Part shown: piece by piece, positions 45,194 through 59,200 of the stretch
Position numbering within the stretch: the first letter of the stretch is position 1
Layout of the letters: each line of letters opens with the position of its first letter
Assembly: GCA_963921425.1 (NCBI GenBank)
Contig: OY992840.1
Span: 12,340,501-12,404,500 of the forward strand
Length of the DNA stretch: 64,000 nt
Source of the DNA: Dryas octopetala
Lineage: Eukaryota > Streptophyta > Magnoliopsida > Rosales > Rosaceae
Reading direction: 5' to 3'
The notes under the pieces: model-generated
The model's input: only the letters and a program-made list of their open reading frames with translations
Databases searched by the model: none
What the model was told of the DNA's origin: nothing
Made by a program: the position numbers and the translations under genes

Positions 45194-48100
45194 TCAGCAC
45201 TCTATTCGAACAGCACCGCTCTCGGACGAAATGAATTTGGGCTTCCGTATAACTTGCTCCAAGCACTGGACCATGTCTCCAATCCGGAAATCTTGGCAAT
45301 TATGGATCACCAGTCCACACTCATTCCCCTTCTTCACTGTGTCCACATCCTGTTTCTCCCGCTTGAGCGATTCACAGGATCCTTCAAATACAACTTCCCC
45401 ACTCCTAAGAAGCCTTAGGGTTGCTGATTTGGTGACGAAACCATCAATAACCCGGCATCCAGCAATCTTCACGTCAGGTCCCTTGGTCTTGCTCCTTCCT
45501 TTGAGCTCAAAAATACTTAGCACCTCAGCTTCCCCTGCAACTTTGGTCTCACAAGTTCCAGGGGCCTTGTCTACTATAAAATTGCCAATGTCCTCCAGAA
45601 GCCGATAAATCACACGATGCAGCATTATCTAAGCCATTCAAACCCCCAAAAAATAATTAAATCTTCCAAGTTCTATATACTAAGGTAAACCAAATTTAAA
45701 CTTCACTACCTGTGCCTAAGAATATATACAGAATAGATATTCATATCCTATGATGGTTAGAAAAAGTGCATCTCTTGAGACAGGTAAAATACTCACAAAA
45801 TGATTGATACAAAGAGAAAACAAAGGTTAGTACCTTTATATTGGCTCGAGTTGCAGCCAAACTGATAGAACTGGGTGGACTCTTTATATTAAATCCAATT
45901 ATACATGCACCACAGGCTTGTGCCAAGTCCACATCAGACTGAGATATAGGCCCAACACCAACATGCACTACATTCACAAAGACCTGGAAAAAAATTGGAG
46001 AATTATCAAGAACAAAGAGTGATAAGATAATTCAGTAAGGGAGAGGTTTTAAAAAGTGGAAAGATGAAAAAGGTGATTACTGCTCATAACATTGCATGGA
46101 AAACCAACAAAACATCACTAACCAAAGCAACATGTGATTATTTGAACATTATTGGCAACTATTCAGTCAGGTACATGGCCATTCTAATCTTATGGTATAC
46201 CTGAGGACTATTTAAACTCCCTAATGCATCTGTAACAGCTTGGACGGTACCCTGCACATCTGCTTTTACTATTATCGGCAATTCAACCCGCTTGGGCACC
46301 TCTTCTGACAGCTCTGGTTCTGGAGCTTCTGCCCTCCCCTCACTAATCTTCCTAAGTCTATCTTTCTCGAATTTACTTTTCCTCCCTGCACTGAGCATTC
46401 TAGCTCGCTCCTCGGATTCCACAACAATGATATCATCTCCAGCCCTCGGAAGTCCCTTCAGCCCTTCAATCTCAATTGGCATTGCCGGTCTTGCCTGCTC
46501 TGTCAACTTCCCCAACATGTCCCTAATAGCCCTTATTCTGCCCCACTCTGAGCCCACAACCACATACTGCCCACTAACTAAAGTCCCTGCTTTCACTATT
46601 GCAGTAACTAATGGACCCTTTCCCCTATCAAGTCTTGCCTCCACCACATAAGCTTGAGCAGGCCCATCAATGCGAGCTTTCAGATCCATCATCTCAGCCT
46701 GGAGAAGCAATGCCTCCTCCAATTTATCTAATCCCGCCTTCTTCACTGCTGAAACCTGAACGACCTGAACATCTCCACCCATATCCTCCAGCAGCAAGCC
46801 CTCAGAAGCAAGTTGAAGTGTTACTTTTTCTGGGTTAGCAGCTGGTTTATCACATTTATTAATTGCAACAACAATTGGCACATTAGCTGCCTTTGCATGG
46901 GCCATGGCTTCAAGAGTTTGAGGCATCACCCCATCATCAGCAGCTACAACTAGCACAACTATATCTGTAACAGCAGCCCCTCTTGCTCGCATTGCACTAA
47001 ATGCTGCATGACCAGGGGTGTCAAGAAATGTAATTGATGCTCCTGTAGTCATGCCAACAACAAAAGCACCTAGATGCTGAGTAATTCCTCCAGCCTCCTT
47101 GGCAGCCACAGATGTTTGGCGTAGAGCATCTAAAAGTGAAGTTTTCCCATGGTCAACGTGACCCATGACGGTTACAACTGGAGGCCGTGGTAGCATTTCT
47201 GTACCTTGATTGGAGTGCAGCCTCCTAACATTGATCCCAACTTCCTACAAAATTAATTCACAAGTTACTAAAGTTTTTAAAGAATCCCGAATGCAGAATA
47301 TCATACTGAATACACTTGCCATTGAAGGGAAAAAATGCTAAAGAAAGAGCAGCAAAAAAGTTCATAACTAGTATCTCAGAACTAAGACAAGTAAATTATA
47401 CTTGTATTTCTTTTCATCAAGCAGAAATATGCTATATGAATATAATGCTCAACTATGGGTACCGTCACATGGCCTGATTGGTGTCATGTAAGAGTAGAAG
47501 ACATCTTTCCCAAGAATGATTTGAAGAATAACACATAACCATTTATTTGAAACTGTACCCCAACCACTGAGAAGAGCAGAATGACTTTGGAAGCAAACTT
47601 TCTCCATTTAAGCAGATTTCAAGCTTGGAGATTTTCCAAACACATTTAAATGTTGAATCCAATTCCAAGCATGTGTACAGTGTACAATATGTTATTGGTG
47701 AGAATAACAATCGTTAAAAGAGTAAAATAAAATAATCACTGAGAATTCAGACAAAAAAAATAATAATCACTAAGAATAGGATATATTATTTCAGTGCTTA
47801 AAAGGTGAAATACCATTGCAATCAGCTCGGCAATGTCGATGCTGAGAGGATCAAACTCCGAGTCAACCTTTTCCCCAACATTTGTAAGAATACCTTGCAG
47901 AGTGGATATTGACTCACCAGTACGCTTGGCAAGCTCAACAACGGTCATGCCTTCAAAAATCTCAATTGTCTTATCTAGCATAGTTTTGGAAGTTCTTTGT
48001 AGTTTAGGAGGCACATATGGAGCTTCAACAGGAGGCTGGGTCTTATTGTCCCTCTTTACAAACTTCTCTTTCTTGGGAGTTTTTAAACCAAATGCCTCAT

Positions 48101-49379
48101 CATTTCCTTTTCTGGCAAACAGTTCTGGGCTTGCATGATAACATCTAAGGAATAAAGTTTTCACCACAAATGTCGAAATAAGCATATGTACCTCTTAAAC
48201 TGAAACGAAAATAAAAAATAAAAAAAAAATCTCTAACAAACACTACTACAGTAGATAAGCCTAACTCCTAAGGAAAACATGTGACCAAAAAAAACAGAAA
48301 GATAAACTTACCGTATCAGGGACTCTTTTCTCAAAACTTCACAATAATCAAACCTCCGTGATATAAATTTAAATGAGGGGGCTGCAGCACAAACAAAAAT
48401 TAAGATATGAGCAAAACTCAACATGATATCCTACATGTAACGTGTAAACAAAACACCCATATTTTAGGAGTTACTTTGCTTCTAAAATGAAACGTGGAAC
48501 TATCATCTAGTACAATTATGTGGTAAAAATAATAGAAACAAGTCATACAAGCCAAGGTAATTACAAAAATGAGCTCGATTCAATATCAGGTCTTTTTGTA
48601 GGTAAATTGGATTGCAAAGGTAACTACAGAAATAAAAAGGATTAAAAATCAATCTGTTGAGATAAATTGCACTGCAAAATGTCACATAAGAAGGTTTTCC
48701 TTGTGCAACCTCAGTTTACCTGGTGTGCATCTGACAGAAGCAGAAATTGATTTTACTATATCCTCAACAGTAGATACAGAAGTCAAGCCCACAGCATGTC
48801 TTCGTAGACTTGAAGTTAAATCTGTAGTTAGACTGGCACATATACCCTGCAAAAAGAAATTCAGGTGAAACGTTCTAGATGCCAATGGTATATATTAAAA
48901 AAGAATTCAGCCAAAACTAAAGATCACTCTCATCATTACAAGCTTCCATTCACAATTATCCAACTACTACATTTTTAGTGTTTCTCTTCTTTTTTTTCTT
49001 TTTTTTCTGAGTGGCTGTCCTAGGCATTGCCAATAGGATGAATATAAACTTTTCTCAAATCAAGACGCCAAAGAATATGTGACAAAATAACAAGATTTCA
49101 ATGCTAGACCAAGAATATGTGACAATATTATATCATTATAAGACAATCCAAAGCAGTTACTCTGCTCTTTGCACACCGGGTCAAGCAAAATAGAGGCATT
49201 TTCAGGAAGAGGGGAGTGTGAAGCATTAGTTGTGAGACTGGTATCCCCTTAGTTATTATATGTCATATTAAAGAAGAAACAAATTTTCCCAAAATATATG
49301 AAAGTGATATTTGTGTACATTTGTGTCTGTTCAGAGATGCATGAAAACTTACCCTTTTGCCAACCTCTCTCCACGCCAT
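45194..49379 (-). CDS. mtIF2: Mitochondrial translation initiation factor IF-2
   Basis: Seven coding exons on minus: 49379-49353, 48846-48720, 48381-48312, 48144-47814, 47244-46201, 45983-45834, 45628-45194. Joined length is 727 aa, within the range of plant mitochondrial IF-2. The GTPase binds initiator tRNA and promotes its placement on the small ribosomal subunit. G1 is GHVDHGKT (213-220), switch region GGITQHLGAF, G3 DTPGH (260-264), G4 NKCD (314-317); then beta-barrel domain II, and the C-terminal fMet-tRNA-binding barrel (CETKVAGEAEV ... GNECGLVI). The small N-terminal region includes ELAKRTGESISTLQGIL (IF2_N-like). Exon 1 encodes only MAWREVGKR; the N-terminus is Arg/Ser-rich, fitting a mitochondrial presequence. 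Convergence of splice phases across all seven exons supports the model. It could be dual-targeted, but the plastid IF-2 of plants is larger (~1000 aa). Confidence 0.92.
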
Positions 49380-49975
49380 TCATAAGTATTTCAGAGTTTC
49401 AAACTCTGCACAGTTGGACAAAGACAACCCCAGAAAACAATGCGTTCGCCACAGTGATTATCCCTCTGAGGCTCTGATTGCTAAGAAAATAACAAAACTT
49501 AACGTTCTTAAGAACTAGCAGGTACAAAAGTATTCAGAATAAGCCATAATAGGCTAAACATAAGAAACCCAGATTGGCCATCCACCAATTCACCTCAAAT
49601 TTATAATGAAATTGAAAAAAGTTAAAAAAAAAAACTTCCATAAAAATACAATCTTTCTCTAAGAATAACCGACCCAGACGAAAATGAATGAGTTTATTTC
49701 AAAAATCGAATCAAATCCAACAAATAAACATAAAAACAGTGAGAAAATTATTAGAATCTCACATAAAACGGTGGAAGATAAATTTCAATGAAACATAGAA
49801 CAGAGTCAAATAAAGCAATACAAAGTTGGAGTTTACAAAGCTTGTACTTACTGTTTTATAAGACAACTAACTAGGGTTCACTTTCTGAACAACGAGCAGT
49901 TCCGGTCGGTGAACCTTCTTCGCTCGCGTTGCCTGTTGTCCCTTGTAAGTTGCAACGAGAGATCAAAGAGTGGGA

Positions 49976-50022
<47 letters not shown>

Positions 50023-50040
50023 ATTGTCAATTGGACCAAG
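49380..50040 (-). promoter_or_regulatory. 5' UTR / promoter of IF-2 with GA microsatellite
   Basis: Upstream of the short first coding exon. A (GA)n run of about 40 bases lies at 49977-50016, a common feature of plant 5' UTRs and core promoters. The leader probably contains an intron, since a GT-rich, T-rich stretch separates the first coding exon from the GA run, but I could not fix its ends. Confidence 0.45.
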
Positions 50041-51653
50041 TTAGCCTCAGCCCCAATTTTTCGGCCCACAAATTTTTGATTGGGCTGATTTCGGTAGATA
50101 TTTAAGACCCAAATTATTTTCGGACTGCACCCACCAGAAAAAGAAACTCACACCCCAACCCTATTTCCCCACTTAAAAAAATAAAAAACATATTTCTCCA
50201 CCCACTTTTTACAAAATAATTGATATTATTCTCGTATGGTATATTTAAAAGAAGAATAATCTTATTCTAAAAAAAAAAAAGAATAATTTATATTTTTAAC
50301 GAAAGAAAACGGATGATTTTCTTCTTAAAAAAATTTGAATGGGATGCCATGGGTTTTTATGTTCATTTGCATATTTTGTTATATGTAATTTGCTGTTGAT
50401 ATTAAACTTGTATTTGGTTTGCTTTGTTAGCAGAAAAATCAAATAAGGTTTGCTCAAATGATCAATCCGTAGCTCACTAATATAACTGGGGTGAGTTTTT
50501 CAATGGACTTTGTTTATGCATGAATGTAAAGCCATTCAACAAAAGTCCTACTTGAATATTCCACGGAATTTCACATTCAAAACACCTCCCTAAATTGAGT
50601 TTGGTGTCCTTTCAATTTGACTCAACTGACCCGTAGGGAGGGTTGGAGAGAAATTGAAATTGATTGTTTTTGAGATTTTTGTTATCAAAATACTTTATAG
50701 TAAGAATTTGTATGCTAGACAAATACTTCTTGAACTTTTGGAAACGACGGACAAATACTTAAAACTTTTGAAAAATGACGGATTTACTATTTAACGGTAG
50801 AATTTACATTTGTGAATTGCCTTAGGATATATATGAATTTCAATTATAGATGAAGTTTTTGTTTTTCGATAATTGGCAAATTTTGGGTTATCATAATTTT
50901 GTTCTCCCCTCCCCCCCCCCCCCCCCCCCTCCCCCTCCCCATAACAATTTTACCAAAAATAAGCAAAAGTGCTTTTAAAGATTCCATATGATAAAAGAGA
51001 AAACTAAACAGTGTTGTTAGATAATATAAGGTGACTTGCAGAATTTACAGTAATGACTTCACATCAGGCCATGGTTATGAACAAAATTAGCTCAACATTA
51101 CACGTCTAAGAATTAAGAGACATAAAGTTTGTTTTTAGTAAAATTGTTTAGTGGAAAATGAGTGAGACGTTTATTTTTAAGATGAAACGAGGTGAAGTTG
51201 TCATTTAGCAAGTAAATTATAATGGCCCATGTGCTGATGATGAGGACGACGACAAGAATACAAGCAACATTAAACAACATCCTCTGAAAGTGAATATATA
51301 AAATGATTTGCACACAAACAGATGTGGCTCACATGTTCCCTCATCCTACCAGTAGTTATAAAAATTTGTGATTTCATCATTCCATTGAAACCAACATATA
51401 GCAGTAATACTCTACCTGGAAACTTTTATTAATATCATCATTACTAACAAGAATGAGAACACATTGTCATGCCCCAGAAGATATGAACACCAAAGCAAAT
51501 AACAGCTGAACTATTTTAACAAATATAAAGTTATTCAGAGAACAAGAAATCAGAAATACACAAACAAATGGACAAAAGATCCTCTGGTCAATGACCAGTT
51601 TAAAATTTTGGGGCCTTATAATTTAGGGTAAAAGAACAATACAATTCATCCCA
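50041..51653. other. Intergenic region between IF-2 and V-ATPase E, with a C-run
   Basis: No gene. A pure C-run of about 22-25 bases within CCCCT/CCCTCC sequence lies at about 50907-50940. The final part (from about 51400) is probably 3' UTR of the V-ATPase gene. Confidence 0.55.
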
Positions 51654-53818
51654 TTATGCAGCAACCTGAGCAAAGAGCCTTCTGCGGATCTGCAATTAGA
51701 ATAAGAAAAGCTCAGTTGAAGCATGGTCCCAGAGAGTAAAGGGCATAATAAGCAATCTAGAGCTATGTCACATTATCATTATGAAGTCATGTCAAATGGC
51801 ATGGCATAAAAACAAAATCAATAGTATTGGCAAAAGATGAAATCTGAACATAGAAGTCAAAACTTGTAGGGTAAATACCTCTGGAAGTTTTTTACGGAAT
51901 ACAACATCCAAACGTGCATCAAGGGTGTTCTCGCACACAATCTTCCCATCTCGAGAAGCCAAGACCACACCTCCAGAACTGAACAATCAAAAATTATCAT
52001 CAGCAAGTTGTAAACTGTTTGAGAAGCTAAATATTAGCAAGCCAGATCAAATCCTATCCTAATTGAAAGATGCTTCTAAAAAAATTGTGTGTGTGTTGGG
52101 GGGGGAGGGAAGCTAGAAGGCCCATAACTCTGTACAAAACTCAAGTAGACCACTTTATGAATTCCCAAACTGCCTGATATTAGGGTTTGAATCTGAATAT
52201 AAAGTTAAGGAAGCATACCAGGAAGAAGCATGGGCATTATGATGCGTAGGAGCAGGTGGAAGATAGACATCATGGTCCAGTAGAATCTCTGGTGTATGAA
52301 CATTTGCTTTGTCAGCATATTCCTGTGCTGCTGATTCCAGAACAGACTCCACCAGATGTATGTCGTCTTTTCGACAACGCAACAAAACAGCAGGCTCTTT
52401 CAGCCTGAGTAAATTCTGCAACACAAAATATAATTTTCAGTAAACCAATGATAGTCTATAATTTATCCATGAAAGTGTGCAAAAAGATACTAAATTAGAA
52501 ATCATTCAGGATTAACGAAAGAATCACATGAACTCATTTGTTATAAACAGAAACAGCAGACTGTTCTAACAATGGGCTCAATGAAGGATTTCAAATCATC
52601 ACCGTGAATAATACTTAAAGCTCATGCCATTGTCACCAAAAGAGAGTCATGTAGGTTCAAAATTTCAAATGTATTTTGAGATCAAACTATTAGCATGTGT
52701 ATTATTTATCTAACAAGTCACAATCTCATTTTTTGTTGATAATTTAGCACATAAAAACTGGTGGGGTTAGTCATGTCAACTAAATAACAAGTTAACAGAC
52801 CTGAACGATAAGATCTTTCAGAAGCTTTTTATATCCATGGTGCTCTTGGCTCACATTCAGAAGCTCCTTAGATGCTGCCTCCTTCATGGAGTTAACCACA
52901 TCATCCTGAGCTTGAAGAACTTTAATACGAGAAGCATTGAGCTGCATGGAGTACTCACTGCAATAAACCGATAAAACAAACTGTTACTTAACCGACAAAT
53001 GCACCCTTTACACAAGCCAAGAAAAAAACAAGCAAAAGCTTCCCAACCGTGCAGAAATAGAGAACTAGCTTTTATGGGCTTCAAACAAACTGGTTTTCAA
53101 ATCCCATTAGGCATATACAACAATCATATAATTTATGGGATAAATCCAAATTCACACATCTGACTCGTAACAACTAATTTCCCCGATTTTCCTCCGAATC
53201 AATAAAATTAACAGAAGCGGTCTTCACTAATTCCCAACTTGCCAAATGGGATGTTCACCACCGTATTCCACACCACACAGTGACTATTTTCGAATCCGAA
53301 TTCAACCTAACACTAACTGATATTCAAAACCATACAACTGATGCTCTATACACATATTCCTAGCAGCATAATCAATGATTCGCTTCACCGATCAAAACAT
53401 AAAACAATCAGAAAGTCTAAGAAGGTTTAAGCAATTATACATCTTCTTACGGACTTCGACTTGCTTCTCTTTCTTCTCATACTCTTGCCTGATCTTCTTC
53501 TTCTCAGCCTCAACCAGCTGCAACTTCTCAATGTTGAATTCCTACACAAACACCCAAGTAAACACTCGTAATTACTCAAAAACGCATTATACATACAGAG
53601 AATCGATTACTTCTGAATGAACAAAAATGGATCAAATTAACATGAAATTTAGGGTTAAAAAAAGAAGTAAGAATTGGGAAAACAGAAGCGAACTGTGAGA
53701 GAATTGGGGGACATACTTCTTCGGCAGAGACGGAGATCTCGTTGGCCTTTTCCTCAGCTTCTTGGCGAATGAACCTCACCATCTGCTGGATCTGCTTGGA
53801 GACATCTGCATCGTTCAT
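51654..53818 (-). CDS. VHA-E: V-type proton ATPase subunit E
   Basis: Six coding exons on minus: 53818-53717, 53541-53441, 52957-52801, 52415-52219, 51978-51879, 51689-51654. Total 230 aa, exactly the family length. Subunit E is part of the peripheral stator stalk holding V1 to V0 in the vacuolar/endomembrane proton pump. The N-terminus (MNDADVSKQIQQMVRFI) and long charged helix (EKLQLVEAEKKKIRQEYEKKE) match the stalk coiled coil; EYSMQLNASRIKVLQAQDD, LLKDLIVQ and SGGVVLASRDGKIVCENTL are family signatures. The last exon encodes only IRRRLFAQVAA and the stop. The acidic loop before SGGVV (THHNAHASSC) is variable in the family. No defects seen. Confidence 0.96.
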
Positions 53819-54806
53819 TTTCGCTGATCTTGGAATCGAATCGGAGAAGATCGGTGACTCTCTGTCGCAGAGCAAGTGACTGTGAGTCTTTTCCCGGTCG
53901 TAAATGAGAAACCGTATTAGCCCAAGAGAGCAACAGCTTTTATATATATCGTCGATACGAGCAAGTGATTTTTTATTTTACTTTTTACACTTTTTCACAT
54001 TTGGCGCTATATTTCATGTTTATTGCGCATTTGCCCTACAATTAGAAAGGGCGAATTTTAACTCCATAAAATAACACAACTCGAATTTAGACAAAATTAG
54101 CAAGTTAGTTTGTGTCAAAATTTGTATACTAAAAGTGAAAAAAAGAACAAATAGTGTCAATCATAAATTTGTGATAGATGATGTATGAATGGAGAGAAAA
54201 ATTTTTATTTTGTTTTATTTTGGATTAATTACACTTTGCACCCTCTAAATTTAGGTCATACTTTTTACTTTGACCTTTAAAACTCTATAATATACACTCT
54301 AGATTTATATATGTCTTTCAATTTATGTCATACGTTAGTTTGATGGTTTTTTTTAAGCATTATTTGCTTACGTAAAAGTTATGAGACTCAAGTTTTCTTT
54401 TGTGACAAGTAACTAGCGTTCACTCTAGTTTATATTAGAGCGTATGTCATGAGATGCATAAATAATTTGGATAGAAAAAGGTATTTCATATTACGAAAAA
54501 TGTCCTTAACAAAAATCAAGGTGAAAACCAGAAGAAAGTGTGTGAACACCATAGTTTTCACATAAGTAAATAATGCTTCAAAAAACAATAAAACAGAATT
54601 AAATTAAAGGAGAAAAATATTAGAACACATATTTAACTTAGAAAATATATCATAGAGTTTTGAAGATTATAGTGTAGTGAAAAACGGCCAAACTAAAATG
54701 ATGCAATGAAAATGCTCAACTAAGAGATCGGTCATGTATCTAAGTACTAGATTTACTTATAGGTTTATTAGTTTCAACCCTTGTGTTAAAATTAAGGGAT
54801 CAATAT
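53819..54806. other. Promoter side of V-ATPase E and AT-rich intergenic DNA
   Basis: The 5' UTR and promoter of the V-ATPase gene should lie in about 53819-54000. The rest is AT-rich with no ORF of interest. Confidence 0.45.
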
Positions 54807-54815
54807 ATTGTCCCT

Positions 54816-55659
54816 GGATGAGGATCCTCTGTCATACTGTTTTGTACCAGGCCATACCAGGCTTTTAATATCAGCCATTAAAAAAAATTATGTGGTTGAG
54901 ATTACACCATATTTTTTAGGTCTAATTGTTTTAATTTTAACCTTTTTTTTTTTCTCTTTTAATAGAAAAATGAAATTTTTTTAGGCAAACCCATCCCCAT
55001 CCCCATCCCAGACCCCCACCCCTCTCCTCTTTCCGGCGACCTCCCCCGTTGACGACTTCCTTATCCACCTCTGGCAACCACAAATTGACTCTCTCCTCAG
55101 AAACCCATTGAAAAAGCCAACCATTATCACAAACATGAAAAATCCTAAACTCATAAGAAATCATGATGGGATTTGCTGCGTTTGACATCTTAAAGGTCTG
55201 CATGTGCTTTTTTTTTTTTTTTTTCTGTGGGTCCATTTCGAGTGTACATGAACACTTCACTTTGTGGGTTTCTTTTATCTTATTGAATAAATGTTATTTT
55301 TGTGTTTTTATATTGATTCTTCTGTTTCATTTTCGAGATTTTAATGGGTGAGAGAGGAAAGGAATGGGTGGCTGCCGGCAATGGAGGAGGGAGTCGGTGA
55401 CGGGGAGGCTGCCGTAAAGAGTAGAGAGGGGTAGGGTATAGGGGCTGCTTCGGGGTGGAGGGCTAGGATAGGGTTGCATCAAATCCTTTTTAAGATGTTC
55501 TTTATTGGTTTAAAGGAATAAACATTTTTCTGTTAAAAAAAGAAATAAATTTGGACTTTAAAAATACGGTGTAATCCCAACCATACAATTTTTTTAATGG
55601 TTGAGATTGAAAGCCTGGTATGGCCTGGTACCAAACAATCTGGCAGAGGATCCTCATCC
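54816..55659. mobile_element. Mutator-type MITE / small MULE, 844 bp
   Basis: Inverted repeats of about 105-110 bases end the element: GGATGAGGATCCTCTGTCAT at the left against GGATGAGGATCCTCTGCCAG on the other strand at the right. Flanks are ATTGTCCCT (54807-54815) and ATGGTCCCT (55660-55668), a 9-bp target duplication with one change. Long TIRs plus 9-bp duplication is the Mutator pattern. The interior has a CCCCATC run, a T-run and GGAGGGAG-rich sequence but no transposase. Confidence 0.87.
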
Positions 55660-55668
55660 ATGGTCCCT

Positions 55669-56240
55669 TACACTAGGACTAGGATGCAAAGCAAACCTTT
55701 TGGCATCTTAAAAAAAGTGTAATTAACCCTTTTGTCTTTTTCTGTAATCATAATTGAGGTGCGGCCAAATTATTAAAACTGTTTAATGAGATTCAAATAA
55801 AAAAAATTGTTTGATCGGAGGAGTGTGCTAAGTTAATTTTGGAGCGCACATTGCATCTCTCTTCCAATTCAAGAAACGACAAAAAGTGATTCTCATCACG
55901 TGGGAATGTGGGATCAGTTTGTTTTTTTTTTTTTTGACGGAGGCTGTAAAAATGTAAATTCCCAAAAACATGGAATATTGCAAAAATCCCGTTACTTTGG
56001 AGCGAATAGTAATCAGTTACGTCGTCTTCTTCATCCATCCACCTTTCTTCTTCTTCTTCTTCTTCTTCTTCTTCAACCAGCTAGTTTCAAACTCTGAATC
56101 ACAGCTCGATCGAGCTCTCAAAACCCTCCCAGATCTGACTGATCAGTTCCCAAAAATCCATTCAAATTCGCTTAGCATTTCCCAAGCTGGACCTCTGTGT
56201 GTCTCGCTCTCTGTCTCTTCGTTTAGTTAGACCCAAAAAC
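55669..56240 (+). promoter_or_regulatory. Promoter and 5' UTR of the galactosyltransferase gene
   Basis: Upstream of the ATG at 56241. It contains a CTT/TTC trinucleotide microsatellite (about 56045-56075), typical of plant 5' UTRs, and a T-run at 55921-55935. An unrelated short ORF here ends before the start codon. Confidence 0.45.
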
Positions 56241-59200
56241 ATGCATAGCCGGGCATCGCAGAGCCGGCTATATGGTTCGTCTTTTCGCTCTCGAATTTCA
56301 GTTCTCCTGCTCGCCATGCTCGCCACCATGGCCGCAATCTACGTCGCCGGACGGTGAGTTTTTCGAATTTTCAATTTTGTTTTCGCACCTGTAATTGGGG
56401 CTATTCTGAATTTGGACTTTTTGATTTTCGGCGAAAAACTTTGATTTGATGAATGTTTGATAAGGATGTGGTATTGACAGTCTGTGGCAGGATGCTGCAG
56501 AAAGGGTTTATTTGATTCAGGAGCTTGATAGAAGAAATGGTCAGGTATTTTTATCATTTGGGTTTTGTTTGTTTTGTTTTTCGTCTAAGTTTTACCTTTC
56601 AATTTCAGTCCAAATGCCTCACCCAGTATTAATATGTATTGCTTTAGTTTGTTGCTTTTATCATTCTTTAAAAAGTTAACGTAGAATAAGTTATTAACTA
56701 GGCAGAAAATCGTCCATTTTCATTTTTCAGGGTCATTCTGCCATTTCTGTTGACGACACGCTTAAAATTATAGCTTGCAGGTAAATAGACCCCATTCTGT
56801 AAAAGGGTTCATATTTGACAATTTGTGATATTGGGCTTACTGTGATGAATGATTTTATTTGCTAGGGAGCAGCAGAAGAAGTTGTCCAACCTTGAGATGG
56901 AACTGGCTGCAGCAAAACAAGAAGGTTTCGTTCCAAAGAGCTTGTCGAAAGATGAGGGAGATCATTCTAAGAAGAAGCTTCTAGCTGTTATAGGAATTAT
57001 TACAACATTTGGGCGCAAGAAAAATAGGGATGCAATTCGTAAGGCGTGGATGTCTACTGGTAAATTTTTTGCAAATTATAAAGTTTGTCTCTTTTGTCCT
57101 CTGTACAATTTATGTGATACGATGATCCATGTTAATGTTACATAGACTCCAACAACTGTCTGACCCAATTGAACTGAACAGTAAACTTATGAGTCAATGA
57201 CTATAGGAGGAATGAGTAAAATAAAGGAAAGGAACCATGGAAGTTATTTTTCATTTCTGTAGTTGGCATGGGCTTGTGGAATTGCATGGTATGTGGATTT
57301 CCACCATCATAAAGCCACCGAATGTGACTAGAGAGTTTCCATGGCTATCATCACTGTTTCATTACATTAAGAGTTCATGATATGGTGCATTCTTACAAAG
57401 GGAGATTTATAGAAATATGAAAGCCATTGGAATGTTGTCTGGTTAGCGCACACAATTTAAGAGGTTGTAAGATGGTGCCTACATGGGCTTGTAGTCCGCT
57501 ATTCTGTTACAGGTTTTGTGAATTATAGTGTATCCATTTTGTTAAATTTGGCTTTTCGTTGACTCTGTTATGATGTTTTCCTGTTTAAGATTGCCATAAG
57601 AATGATTAGTTGCATTGCTAACATGTGGTTGCTTAATCTAGATAAAGACTGATAATCAATTTTGATTTTACATAATGGAAACATTTTGTGTTGATGTGAC
57701 TGATGAAAATTTTTCTATTGTTACTTTATACTTGTTTCCCATGTGGCCATGTTGATTAATCTGAATATACAATATTTGCAGGTGCAGCGTTAAAAAAATT
57801 GGAAGATGAAAAGGGCATCATTGTGCGATTTGTAACTGGAAGAAGGTCTGTATATCCATGATTTAGAATGATGACAAGGAATTGTCTACAATTCTCTGTT
57901 CAGTTAAGTATGTATATCTTGCAGCCCAAATCGTGGAGACAGTTTGGACAGGCAAATCGACAGCGAAAATAGGCAGACCAATGACTTCATTGTTCTTGTA
58001 TGTTCAACCATTTGATGATCTGGTTTTAACAATATTTGGTGTGATTCTTAGGTTAAATAAAATTTCATGTTGTCGACATCTGAACTTCTATTGAATACTA
58101 CATATGTGGATATATTTGGATTCATTAAGAAACTTAAAATCCTGTGAAAATTACAAGATGCTTTTAGCAATAGTAGAAGTTTGTATGTGGAGTAGAGACT
58201 AATGAACTAACCTACCCTTGGTTGGCATCCTAATTAATAGCTGGTTCCTTGTTTATATGTGAATGTTGTATGTGTATCTTTAGTTTTGTATGGCTATCAG
58301 AGTATGTGCTGTTGATTATTGACTTGTTCCATTTTCTAAGTTGTAACCAATTTGTAATTATGATTTAGCCAATGTAGTCTCAAATTGTAGTTTGAGGAAA
58401 AATAAGCTCACTGCATGTTCCTGATTGCTATTTATTGTATCATGCACATGGTCCTTAGCCAAAATTTGTGCACATCCCTCATAGTTGATTCACGTATCAT
58501 ATGTGTGCTAGCTGAAATAGGGAGTTAGCCAATATGCTCAGATTAATGCCAGATATATTCATATAGAAGGAGCAAATGATGTCATATCAAATTTCGTTTT
58601 CATTCCCTTTTTGCTTTACAGGATGATCAAGTGGAGGCATATGAGCAGCGTCCAAAAAAGATGAAATCATTCTTTATTCATGCTGTAGAGAACTGGGATG
58701 CTGAGTTTTATCTGAAGGTCAATGATGATGTTTTTGTCAATATTGGTATGTAGTCCTAATATAATTATTTTTTGTAATGAAGAAGATAGTGTATCGTCAA
58801 GATACTTTATGTTGTACTTGTACCTACATAACATTATTCTGATCTGGAAGAAAAATGAATACATATTCACATGATTATTAATTAATTTTCTTTCCTTTTT
58901 TTTTTCTCCCATTGCAAATTCATGTAACTAATTGGATAATACTGGTATAAGAAAGGAGATGTTCTTTTCTGGTTTAAAACAAACCCGTGTTTACTATCTG
59001 AGAAAATGAGAGAAACTTTCAGATGCAAATTTCTAGGATAGGTATTTGGTTATGTAGTCCTGACCTCAAGAAAGTCTTCATTTTCTGTCTCAGAACACAA
59101 TCTCAATTTAGAGATATGACCTTTTGGCATTGTTTTACTGGTACAATTTTGCTTCAAAAATCTGTAATTGTTTGTCTTACTTCAGAATAGCCTACGTGTA

